Part shown: positions 17,814 to 26,027 of the stretch, in pieces
Layout of the letters: every line of letters begins with the position of its first letter
Numbering within the stretch: position 1 is the stretch's first letter
NCBI GenBank assembly: GCA_902565595.1
Contig: CACFFD010000002.1
Span: 1-64,000, forward strand
Direction of reading: 5' to 3'
Length of the DNA stretch: 64,000 nt
Origin: Actinomycetota bacterium
Lineage (GTDB): Bacteria > Actinomycetota > Acidimicrobiia > Acidimicrobiales > UBA8592
Notes under the pieces: generated by a model
Database searches by the model: none
Told to the model about the DNA's origin: nothing
What the model saw: the letters and a program-made list of their open reading frames with translations, nothing else
Made by a program: the position numbers and the translations under genes

Positions 17814-18950
17814 TTAATTTTTATCGCTAACAGTGATATCGAACAGCTTCGCTATATGAGGGATCCGATCTGCAACCTGTCTAACAGTGCTGGTAAGTCC
17901 TTCGGTTATGCGCTCAGGAATGCCAACCGGAATAACTTTCAACCGTACGGGCGAAAAAGCGACAGCCTGAATCACAACACTCCACCTGTGTGGGGTTACA
18001 TCACTAGCTAGTGCAGTGTTAGCGAGTTGAACCAGAGAAGTTGTGAGCGCCTCAGGAAGGGGAGTGCCGGGTTTAGGAGGGTGAGAGCTCAGATTAAGCG
18101 CTCTTACACATTTATCGTCCGCAATCGACTTCTCAATCTCCGAAAGCCACTTTTGATGCTCTCTGTCAATTCGCTCACGAAGGGCTTCCTCGAGGTCTCC
18201 CTTGAGAACCAAAAGCTCATCAGTCCTTGCCCATTGCCCACCCGCAGCAACTACTGACCTGAAATCACGTAAATCCAAGTCTTCAATACTGGCTAATACA
18301 GCATCAGCTCGATCATGCCATTCAGCGCTTTTCAACTCAATGTTTACCTTCTCTGCATATTGCAATATTTCAGCGTCAAACCCCTCAGGCAACTGCATCT
18401 TCTTAAGAGTCTTTCTCAAGTTCGGGATTCCTCTGCTGAGGATTTCTCGCGCCAGCGGTTTATGCAGTTCAGGTAGAGCTGCTATGACCTGATTCCTGTG
18501 AGATCGCTTAGCCTTAAGCCGCTTACCTCTTTGTGGGCTTCGAGCTGGACGCACTTTTCTAGTATCAGTTCTATTGTCCTGACTGTTCTTCCTGCGTCTA
18601 TCGCTATTCCGGTTTTCCGCCTGTCTTTTCCCCTTAGTAGCTCTTTTGTTTCGCTTCGCTTTTTTCTTCTTAACAAGTTGAGTGGTAACACCATATTTTT
18701 CGTTACCCGAGCCAAGAATTTCTAGCGTTTCCTGCTCTTTTCGTTCTTCACGTTTCGGCAGGACACGAATGATTTCAATTCCATCAATCAGAAAGTCGGC
18801 TTCTACACGAAAGGTATCACCGATTGAAACATCTGTGGGTAACAGCGATTTTATGATCGTTCCTTTAGGTTCCCTAGCGCCAAGAGCGCGCCATGTGAAC
18901 AGATCTGCATCAATTTCGCTAGTTAATTCAATTTCAATACGGCTTGACAT
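17814..18950 (-). CDS. Unrecognised protein with a long Lys/Arg-rich central linker
   Basis: A 378-residue protein of three parts: a beta-rich N-terminal domain (1-68, with SIGDTFRVEADFLIDGIEII), a strongly basic low-complexity region (about 92-150, runs of K and R), and a helical C-terminal domain (about 150-375, with ALPELHKPLAREILSRGIPN and DRADAVLASIEDLDLRDF). The basic linker suggests nucleic-acid or ribosome contact; this is inference. No family recognised. Transcribed away from the thiamine operon. Confidence 0.75.
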   Translation of the reverse strand: MSSRIEIELTSEIDADLFTWRALGAREPKGTIIKSLLPTDVSIGDTFRVEADFLIDGIEIIRVLPKREERKEQETLEILGSGNEKYGVTTQLVKKKKAKRNKRATKGKRQAENRNSDRRRKNSQDNRTDTRKVRPARSPQRGKRLKAKRSHRNQVIAALPELHKPLAREILSRGIPNLRKTLKKMQLPEGFDAEILQYAEKVNIELKSAEWHDRADAVLASIEDLDLRDFRSVVAAGGQWARTDELLVLKGDLEEALRERIDREHQKWLSEIEKSIADDKCVRALNLSSHPPKPGTPLPEALTTSLVQLANTALASDVTPHRWSVVIQAVAFSPVRLKVIPVGIPERITEGLTSTVRQVADRIPHIAKLFDITVSDKN

Positions 18951-19042
18951 GACTTAATACCGTACCTGCAGTTAGCGTTTTTAAGGACTTTAGTCCGCTA
19001 AGAAATTATGCATCAGTCAAAAAATATGGGCTAAGCTAGAGA

Positions 19043-19129
19043 CGACGGGGAGCTTGGAACGCCAGGCTGAGAAAGTGGTCATTTCACCACTGACCCTATA
19101 CCTGATCTGGATAATGCCAGCGGAGGGAA
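19043..19129 (+). promoter_or_regulatory. TPP riboswitch (THI element)
   Basis: Conserved THI-box segments in order: GGGGAGC, CCAGGCTGAGA, GACCCTATACCTGATCTGG and ATAATGCCAGCGGAGGGAA. Its 3' strand contains GGAGGG (19122-19127), spaced 8 nt from the thiB ATG. TPP binding would therefore be expected to hide the ribosome binding site, so control is probably translational. No terminator hairpin lies between it and the gene. Confidence 0.95.
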
Positions 19130-19135
19130 AGACAT

Positions 19136-20299
19136 ATGACACAACGCACACTTAGTCGCATTGGGTTGATATTAATATGCATTGTTGCAGCAATCTTAGG
19201 CCAGAACTGTTCAAACGATTCTCAATCAGCGTCGCCGAGCAGCCAAGGCAGACAAAGCAGTCATGAATGGAATGTTATCAGGAGCGAATGTTTTCAAGAT
19301 CCTAAATTACCGGAAATCGAAAAACCGGCTTCCTACGAAGGTGACCTTAGCGGGACAAGTATTGACTTAGTAACTTACGATGCCTTTCTCCCTCCAGAAG
19401 GAGCATTTGAAAGGTTCACTGCCGAAACAGGGATAACTGTCAACCTTCTCCAAAGTGCAGATACCGGAACTATGGTTTCTCAGGCAGTACTCACATCGGG
19501 CGACCCTATCGCTGATGTAATGTTCGGCATCGATAATACCTTTCTCTGCCGGGGGCTATCCAACAACATCTTCCATCCATACGAAGCATCCACTATTACC
19601 CAGCTTTCTAGTGACCTTCTTCTAGACCCTTATCATCGGGTTACCCCAGTCGATTATGGCGACATATGCGTAAATTATTGGATAGATGAAGTTGGCGAAG
19701 AACCAGCAACAATCACACAATTAACGTCTTCACAGTACGAAGGGCAATTTGTTACACAGAATCCTGAAACATCGGCACCTGGAATGGGCTTTTTGTTGGC
19801 TACCATTGCCTATTTCGGTGAAGATGGCTGGCAAGAGTTCTGGACAGACTTGCGTAAGAACGATGTAGTAATCGAATCGGGATGGACTGAATCCTATTAC
19901 GGTGACTTCATCGCAGGCGGAGGAGATCGATCTATTGTCACGAGCTATCTGACTAGCCCAATAGCGGAATTTATATACGCACCTGAACCTCTCGACACAC
20001 CACCAACAGCAGTCATTGCTGACTCTTGCTTTAGGTCAATCGAATTTGTCGGAATTCTCCGTGGGACAGATAAACCAATAGCTTCTGCTTTGCTCGTCGA
20101 TTTCCTCACATCAACCTACTTTCAGGAGCTTCTTCCAGAAACAAATTTCGTATTACCAGCAAATACAAAAGCTAAAATTCCGCAAGTCTTTCAGGATTTT
20201 ATCCCAACTAATATAGCTTCCTCGACCTTGACGCCAGAAGAAATCGATGCTGGGCGAGATCAATGGACTGAACAATGGACTAAAATTGTTCTACGATGA
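19136..20299 (+). CDS. thiB: Thiamine ABC transporter substrate-binding protein
   Basis: Periplasmic-binding-protein fold of the ThiB/TbpA and iron(III) binding-protein group; captures thiamine or its phosphates for ThiPQ. The TPP riboswitch directly upstream supports the substrate. The N-terminal hydrophobic signal (about 8-22) ends at GQNC, a poor lipobox, although Cys25 followed by a Ser-rich linker looks like a lipoprotein. The linker SNDSQSASPSSQ is encoded by DNA almost identical to part of the Liv binding-protein gene at 35,847-35,882. The mature domain contains SIDLVTYDAFLPPEGAFERF-type sequence. Confidence 0.9.
   Translation: MTQRTLSRIGLILICIVAAILGQNCSNDSQSASPSSQGRQSSHEWNVIRSECFQDPKLPEIEKPASYEGDLSGTSIDLVTYDAFLPPEGAFERFTAETGITVNLLQSADTGTMVSQAVLTSGDPIADVMFGIDNTFLCRGLSNNIFHPYEASTITQLSSDLLLDPYHRVTPVDYGDICVNYWIDEVGEEPATITQLTSSQYEGQFVTQNPETSAPGMGFLLATIAYFGEDGWQEFWTDLRKNDVVIESGWTESYYGDFIAGGGDRSIVTSYLTSPIAEFIYAPEPLDTPPTAVIADSCFRSIEFVGILRGTDKPIASALLVDFLTSTYFQELLPETNFVLPANTKAKIPQVFQDFIPTNIASSTLTPEEIDAGRDQWTEQWTKIVLR
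19211..19261 (+). repeat. Ser-rich linker repeat shared with the Liv binding-protein gene
   Basis: Bases 19211-19246 match the reverse complement of 35847-35882 at 35 of 36 positions; the one difference is a synonymous Ser codon. After a 9-nt insertion (GGCAGACAA) the unit tail AGCAGT resumes. It encodes SNDSQSASPSSQ right after the putative lipoprotein cysteine. Confidence 0.85.
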
Positions 20300-21959
20300 T
20301 GAATCCCGGAAGAATCGAAACACTACCGATCTGCGCATTAAAAACACAAAACTAGCAACAAGCGCCTCCATACTTTTAGTCGTCGGCTTTTTCTCTATTT
20401 TCTATTTCATTCCACTAGGAAAAATTCTCTGGTACGGGCTGTCACCCGATAACATCTCGACAGTTTTTGGTAGAAGCGGTACATGGAAAGTCATATGGTT
20501 CACATTATGGCAGGCCACCATATCAACTGTGCTCTCACTCTGCGTTGGAATATTTATCTCTAACATCCTTTCACGCTTTAACTTTCGAGGTAGAGGAGCA
20601 TTACGCGTGCTCGCGACTATTCCATTTGTAATGCCAACCGTTGTCGTAGCATCAGCGTTTCTCTCTTTAAACAAAATTTTCCAACTTGAACAAAGCATCT
20701 TTAATTTAGAGGGAACTCCCTTGGGGATTATTGTCGCGCACATATTTTTCAATACAGCAATAGTTGTAAGGACACTAGGTGGATGGTGGGGGCAGCTGAC
20801 TGTAGATCCAGAATGCGCTGCTAGAACCTTGGGGGCGGGGGCATTCAGAACGTTCTTTCTTGTAACCATGCCGCGTTTAAAACCCGCACTGATAGCAGCA
20901 GGGGCGTTAACATTCCTTTTTACGTTCACTTCCTTTGGAATCATTCTCATTCTCGGCTCACTGAAGCAGGCAACGCTAGAAACGGAAATCTGGAGATATG
21001 CCACGCAACGTACCGATATCAATACCGCAGCAGCTCTAGGGATTGCACAACTAGTGATTGTTGTTCTGATGCTGGTTGTAAATTCTCGTCTACGAAACAA
21101 ATACGGGACATCAGAACTCGGAGCAATCTCGGTGGCCAAGGGGGAGATATATGCATCACGCTTCAGAAAAACGAGGCTGTATTCAGGAATTCTATGTACG
21201 GTCATCTTTCTAGGAACCCCAGTTGGTTTATTGGTTGAGCGATCATTGCGAATCGCTAATGGATACTCATTCACGTACTATCAGCAAATATTCACCGAAA
21301 GCCAGTCAGGTCGATTCAGCATCTTTGAGACGAGAGCTGCAATTATCAACTCAATTACATGGGCCCTCTTCGCCATGGCAATTGCAACGCTAATCGGGTA
21401 CTTAGCGGCGATTCTTCTCTCATCACCGTCAGAGAAAATCAGTAAACCAGCAGATGTGCTTTTCTTGTTACCACTAGGCACATCTGGGGTGCTACTAGGA
21501 TTTGGGATTATCGTGACATTGAATAGCTCATTTTGGAACATTCGATCTAGCTGGTGGATTATTCCAGTAGCACAAGCAGTCTTGGGAATCGGATTAGTCG
21601 CACGAATGGTAGGTACAGCTCTGCGTGATATTGATCCTGAGATACGGAATGCAGCGAAAGTACTTGGAGCCTCTGATGCAAAGGTATGGAGACACGTAGA
21701 TTTACCCATTATCTCAAGGTCATTGATCGCTGGAGCAGCTTTTTCATTCGCTATCGCAATAGGGGAATTCGGTGCAACAGCATTTCTAGTCCGGCCTCAA
21801 CGGCCGACTATTCCCACAACAATCTTTAACTTACTAGGCAGGCCAGGTGCATCTACCTATGGACAAGCAATGGCGCTTTGCGTCGTATTGGCGGCCATAA
21901 CCGCAATATCGATGAGCCTGTTGGACCGAACTGGGTCGGTGATACGTGAGACAGCATAG
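20286..21959 (+). CDS. thiP: Thiamine ABC transporter permease
   Basis: Fused two-domain permease with about 12 transmembrane segments. Each half carries an EAA-type loop for the ATPase: DPECAARTLGAGAFRTFFLVTMPRLKPAL and DPEIRNAAKVLGASDAKVWRHVDLP contain the two copies. The start is uncertain: TTG 20286 overlaps the thiB 3' end by 14 bp, and ATG 20247 lies further inside thiB. Translation is probably coupled to thiB. It overlaps thiQ by 14 bp. Confidence 0.92.
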   Translation: MFYDDESRKNRNTTDLRIKNTKLATSASILLVVGFFSIFYFIPLGKILWYGLSPDNISTVFGRSGTWKVIWFTLWQATISTVLSLCVGIFISNILSRFNFRGRGALRVLATIPFVMPTVVVASAFLSLNKIFQLEQSIFNLEGTPLGIIVAHIFFNTAIVVRTLGGWWGQLTVDPECAARTLGAGAFRTFFLVTMPRLKPALIAAGALTFLFTFTSFGIILILGSLKQATLETEIWRYATQRTDINTAAALGIAQLVIVVLMLVVNSRLRNKYGTSELGAISVAKGEIYASRFRKTRLYSGILCTVIFLGTPVGLLVERSLRIANGYSFTYYQQIFTESQSGRFSIFETRAAIINSITWALFAMAIATLIGYLAAILLSSPSEKISKPADVLFLLPLGTSGVLLGFGIIVTLNSSFWNIRSSWWIIPVAQAVLGIGLVARMVGTALRDIDPEIRNAAKVLGASDAKVWRHVDLPIISRSLIAGAAFSFAIAIGEFGATAFLVRPQRPTIPTTIFNLLGRPGASTYGQAMALCVVLAAITAISMSLLDRTGSVIRETA

Positions 21960-22980
21960 CGGACTTAGAATCGAGAACATCAACGTGTCAATAGCTGGAC
22001 ACCAGATATTGCATGACGTTTCAATAGACGTTGAGCTAGGGGCTATAACCACGCTTCTAGGCCCTAGCGGATGTGGTAAAAGCACCCTCCTCAACGCAAT
22101 AGCTGGACTTCTTCCAGTAGACAACGGCAATGTGAGCCTGAACACAAAGAATCTGGTAACAATTCCAGCTCATAAGAGAGGGATAGGCCTCATGTTCCAA
22201 AATAACGCCCTATTTCCCCACATGAACGTAGAACGAAATGTTGCTTTTGGACTACAGATGCAGGGGCAAAAACCTGACCAATACAAAGAAACAGTATCAG
22301 AAATGCTGAACTTAGTAGGGTTGTCGGGATTCAACAAACGAGAGATAGGCACATTATCTGGAGGCGAAAGTCAACGTGTTGCTCTAGCTCGTGCGCTAGC
22401 CCCCAGCCCAAAAGCTCTGCTACTAGATGAGCCTTTCAATTCGTTAGATAGATCCCTCCGAACATCACTCCTTGAAGAAGTTCGCGATGTCCTAAAAACG
22501 TTAGATATCGCTGCAATCCATGTGACCCATGACTGGGATGAAGCGACACGCATCGCCGACAACATAGCGTTCATGGATCAGGGTCAAATCATTAGAACTG
22601 GCTCAATAGAGGAAATAGTAGAAAACCCCAAATACTCTATTGTGGCTGAGCTAATAGGAATGGAAAGCTGCTGGACCCCAGAACTCTTTGAATCAGAGGG
22701 AATCACATACTTCGAGACCCCGTGGGGAAGACGGGAACTCGATACGCCTAATCCAGGAAATATTTCCGCCCTGATAAGGCCGGAAAACATCCATGAAAAA
22801 TCAGATGGGGTCAAGGCAGTAATCCAGACAAAGAAATCCGTCTACGGTGAATGGATATACAAATGCAGGCTAGAAACAGCTTTCACCGTCTTCGTCAAAA
22901 CAACGAGAAACTATGCAATAGGGGAGAAGATCAGCCTTTACGCATCCGTCGACAATGTAGAGCTATTAGAAGTCCTTTAG
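21946..22980 (+). CDS. thiQ: Thiamine ABC transporter ATP-binding protein
   Basis: ABC ATPase with Walker A GPSGCGKST (about 38-46), signature LSGGESQR (about 134-141) and Walker B ALLLDEP, then H-loop HVTHDWDEA. Residues 245-344 form a TOBE-like C-terminal domain beginning at WGRRELDTPNPG, longer than E. coli ThiQ and similar to the CysA/FbpC layout. GTG start inside the thiP 3' end. Third gene of the riboswitch-controlled operon. The convergent neighbour stops 3 bp away. Confidence 0.92.
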   Translation: MRQHSGLRIENINVSIAGHQILHDVSIDVELGAITTLLGPSGCGKSTLLNAIAGLLPVDNGNVSLNTKNLVTIPAHKRGIGLMFQNNALFPHMNVERNVAFGLQMQGQKPDQYKETVSEMLNLVGLSGFNKREIGTLSGGESQRVALARALAPSPKALLLDEPFNSLDRSLRTSLLEEVRDVLKTLDIAAIHVTHDWDEATRIADNIAFMDQGQIIRTGSIEEIVENPKYSIVAELIGMESCWTPELFESEGITYFETPWGRRELDTPNPGNISALIRPENIHEKSDGVKAVIQTKKSVYGEWIYKCRLETAFTVFVKTTRNYAIGEKISLYASVDNVELLEVL

Positions 22981-22983
22981 CGG

Positions 22984-23982
22984 TCAACTATTGAAAGCTT
23001 CAGCAATCAGTTCGTATGAGCGAAGTCGCTGACTATGGCTATGGCAGATTGTTACCAGAAGTAGTTCTTCAGCGTCGTAAGTGTCCGCTATTGCGCAAAG
23101 TTGATCTTTGACATTCTCTGGCGTTCCAATAACCATAGGTCGACTAGGGGAGTGGAAGCGTAGATCGTTGAATTCTTCATTCACATCATTAATATTGCTT
23201 GTGTCTGGTATCGGACCACGAAGACCGGAGGACCTCCAGAGTTCAAGGCTTGACAACATCTGCTGCGCCTGCTTTTCAGTATCAGCGCACAAAACACTGA
23301 CACCAACACTGACAGATGGATCCGGATGCTCTTCGGAAGGGGAGTAGTGGCTCCGATAAAGGTCGCAGATAGGCGCTCCATTGCCGTTAATGAAATGTGC
23401 CCAGCTCAAAGGAAGTCCACAATGCGCAGCGACACTTGCAGACCCATCACTAGACGCTAGGAGCCACATCTCAGGAGCTGAAGCTGTAGTCGGTAGCGCC
23501 TCTACGCCAGAGAGGGGGCCAGTCTGAATTGGGTTTCCGTTCAACAGTTGTCTCAGCGCTAAAACTGATTCGAGATAATTTTCGGAGCCAGAAGCGTTTC
23601 CAGTCGACTGAAAAGCATACGCAGTCCTAGCATCAGACCCAGGGGCCCTACCCAATCCAAGGTCAATTCTATTCGGGTGTAAAGCTTCGAGCACCTTAAA
23701 ATTCTCAGCAACTTTCAAAGGAGAATAGTGGCTTAGCATCACACCGCCTGAGCCAACACGGATAGATTTAGTACTCTCGGCTATGTGGCCGATCAAGATT
23801 TCAGGGCTCGAACCGGCTAAACCATGCATTCCGTGATGCTCAGCGACCCAGTACCGGTAATATCCTAACTCATCGGCATGAGCGGCTAACTCAATAGAGT
23901 TACGTAGAGCCTCTGACGGGGTGGAGCCTTCGGAAACTGGGCTTTGGTCTAAGACAGATAGTCGCACAACATATAGTCCCAT
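22984..23982 (-). CDS. LLM-class flavin-dependent oxidoreductase (luciferase-like)
   Basis: A 332-residue TIM-barrel monooxygenase-like protein of the YhbW/bacterial luciferase group. It starts RLSVLDQSPVSEG, with YYRYWVAEHHG (about 42-52), GSGGVMLSHYSPLKVAENF (about 77-95) and LGLGRAPGSD (about 107-116). These are typical of FMN or F420-independent family members that use reduced flavin. A GTG at 23967 is an alternative start closer to RLSVLDQ. Substrate unknown. Confidence 0.9.
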   Translation of the reverse strand: MGLYVVRLSVLDQSPVSEGSTPSEALRNSIELAAHADELGYYRYWVAEHHGMHGLAGSSPEILIGHIAESTKSIRVGSGGVMLSHYSPLKVAENFKVLEALHPNRIDLGLGRAPGSDARTAYAFQSTGNASGSENYLESVLALRQLLNGNPIQTGPLSGVEALPTTASAPEMWLLASSDGSASVAAHCGLPLSWAHFINGNGAPICDLYRSHYSPSEEHPDPSVSVGVSVLCADTEKQAQQMLSSLELWRSSGLRGPIPDTSNINDVNEEFNDLRFHSPSRPMVIGTPENVKDQLCAIADTYDAEELLLVTICHSHSQRLRSYELIAEAFNS

Positions 23983-24017
23983 TAATGCATCATGAAGTCA
24001 CATCACGGAAGAAAACC

Positions 24018-24167
24018 ATGAAGGTTCAATCTCCTAGTAAACAGAATTGTGATAAGTATGTTAGGTATCTACTCAAGAAGCGCTTTACGCCTAAAAAGAT
24101 GGTCGATAGCCCCATGGAGGGCAGCAGCATAGATTATATAGAAACGCCGGAAATACACGTTATGTAA
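24018..24167 (+). CDS. Possible small basic protein in a 318-bp intergenic region
   Basis: The stretch 23983-24300 between divergent genes holds a 49-codon ORF starting at ATG 24018 with GGAAG at 24007-24011. The product is Lys-rich (KYVRYLLKKRFTPKKM) with an acidic end. No homologue recognised, and its base composition resembles the surrounding spacer. The rest of the gap (24168-24300) is AT-rich and probably holds the promoter of the next gene. Confidence 0.25.
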   Translation: MKVQSPSKQNCDKYVRYLLKKRFTPKKMVDSPMEGSSIDYIETPEIHVM

Positions 24168-24300
24168 AGTAAATATGTAACTTTTCCCTATATTTAAGGC
24201 TTAAGTTCGACTAATAACCGCGTTCTTGTTAATTTTAAGAGTAAGAAACCGCATCATTTATACACGATTGCATTGAAACAGAAAATTTAGAGGAGCTAAA

Positions 24301-26019
24301 GTGCTTGGCGAAAAATGGATAACAGATCGAACACCTACTGAGAAGTTCCCTCACTACACGCGAGCAAACGGTGCTGATGTTTTAGCTGATCCTGTTACTC
24401 CACTCGGATGGACCTGGTCATGGGAATCTGGTGTTGTTTTGGGTTGTCGAGATGGATTCGTATCATATGGCGTTTTCGATGCAGATGAATACGGCGACCC
24501 ACCTGAATCATTCGGATTGTTTGGCGGTTACTTTTATAACACCCTAACGCAGGCTCGGATGATGGGTGTTCGTCAACCAGGCGCTACTCCGGAGATGATT
24601 GATGATGCATATTTCGATGCCCACCCTGATGTTCCGCCCTATGTTGCCGAAGATTGGCACGAAAGTGAAGTTCATTCACAGCGATTAGAGAAAAATACTG
24701 CATACCTTCTTGAAACTGAATCTCATACACCTATAGAAGAGATGAAAGATATGGCACAGAGACTTAGAGACAGTAGGCCGGATTTATCGACTTTGACATT
24801 GTCGGAATTAGTCTCTAGAGCTCGAGAAATGCAAAATCCTACTGTGCAAATATTTGAACAACACGTTTGGGCTTCTTTAGCAGCTTCTAATGGTCCAGCA
24901 ATTTTAGGTGGCATCCTAGCTGAACTGGGACGTGAATCAGACGTAGTTAAATTAGTGACTGGAATAGGGAATGTTGACTCAGCAGAGATAGGCCGTGAAC
25001 TATGGTCTCTTTCAAGGATGATACGTAATTCAGAATCAATGACTGCGCATTTTGATGAGAACTCCCCAAATGTCAATCTCAATGAATTAACTGAAGAATT
25101 TAGAAACTCTTTAGATGATTTTCTCTACCGGCACGGTTCTCGCGGCCCTAATGAATGGGATCCGGGTTCTGATACTTACGAATCAAATCTATCCTTGACA
25201 TTTAACCAACTTGATCTCATTAGAAAACAAGATGATTCTGCTGATCCACTTATAGCGTTTGAACGCAATGCTTCTGAACGAGAACGGCTACGAGAAGAGT
25301 TCGAAGGAATTCTGGCTCAGAATGAAGAAGCGTTAGCTATGTTCAATGTGGGAATGAAAGCTGGAGAACTATGGATGGCGCTTAGAGAGCGAAACAAGTG
25401 CTCCGCTGTGAAACCGATTCATGAAGCGCGAATGTGCTTTAACGAAATTGCTGACCGGATGGTTGATGAAGGTCATCTCGATAATAGGAAACAGATATAC
25501 ATGCTCCTGGAAGACGAAGTTGATAGCTATATCAATGACCCATCCTCTTACACCGATCTACTTCGAGAAAGAGAAGCTGATTACAAACTTCTATTCGATT
25601 TGGACCCTCCATTTATTGTGAACACCGTCTGTCCGCCGCTTACCGAATGGCCAAAGAAATCAGATTTACAGTACTCCCCTGTCACTGCCGGAGAAATAAT
25701 GCAAGGAAATGCTTGTTCTCCGGGAACCTATACAGGGAAAGCTAGAGTCATTCTCGATGCCAGTGATCCTAGCGCCCTTGAACCAGGAGAAATTCTTGTA
25801 ACATTTAACACTGACCCTGCTTGGACACCACTATTTCTAGCTGCTGGTGCCGTGGTTGTTGACTTGGGAGCAGTTGCAAGTCATGCAAGCATTGTTAGCC
25901 GTGAACTTGGTATACCATGTGTTGCGTCGGCGACTGATGCAAGTAAGCGAATCCCTGACGGGGCCACAATAACGGTTGACGGAGCTGAAGGAACTGTAAC
26001 TATCCTTGAGCTTCCATAG
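24301..26019 (+). CDS. PEP-utilising enzyme mobile-domain (phosphohistidine swivel) protein without kinase domain
   Basis: A 572-residue protein. The C-terminal 85 residues are the swivelling phosphohistidine domain (PF00391): NACSPGTYTGKARVI, then GAVASHASIVSRELGIPCV with the phosphorylatable His, then GATITVDGAEGTV. The preceding 470 residues, mostly helical, resemble the middle substrate-binding region of rifampin-phosphotransferase-like proteins. The N-terminal ATP-grasp (PPDK_N) and the PEP-binding barrel are both absent. GTG start with GAGGAG upstream. An MFS gene starts 8 bp later. Confidence 0.82.
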   Translation: MLGEKWITDRTPTEKFPHYTRANGADVLADPVTPLGWTWSWESGVVLGCRDGFVSYGVFDADEYGDPPESFGLFGGYFYNTLTQARMMGVRQPGATPEMIDDAYFDAHPDVPPYVAEDWHESEVHSQRLEKNTAYLLETESHTPIEEMKDMAQRLRDSRPDLSTLTLSELVSRAREMQNPTVQIFEQHVWASLAASNGPAILGGILAELGRESDVVKLVTGIGNVDSAEIGRELWSLSRMIRNSESMTAHFDENSPNVNLNELTEEFRNSLDDFLYRHGSRGPNEWDPGSDTYESNLSLTFNQLDLIRKQDDSADPLIAFERNASERERLREEFEGILAQNEEALAMFNVGMKAGELWMALRERNKCSAVKPIHEARMCFNEIADRMVDEGHLDNRKQIYMLLEDEVDSYINDPSSYTDLLREREADYKLLFDLDPPFIVNTVCPPLTEWPKKSDLQYSPVTAGEIMQGNACSPGTYTGKARVILDASDPSALEPGEILVTFNTDPAWTPLFLAAGAVVVDLGAVASHASIVSRELGIPCVASATDASKRIPDGATITVDGAEGTVTILELP

Positions 26020-26027
26020 GCGGAGGC

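Noticed and set aside
18985-18996. Palindrome GGACT-TT-AGTCC upstream of the TPP riboswitch
   Set aside because: Five-base arms with no U tract; too short to distinguish from chance in an AT-rich divergent spacer.
20402-21274. 290-codon minus-strand ORF inside thiP
   Set aside because: thiP has clear permease motifs on the plus strand; the antisense product has no recognisable feature and no start signal.
24020-24060. GGTTCAATCTCC resembling a tRNA T-loop
   Set aside because: No acceptor, D or anticodon stems can be formed around it.
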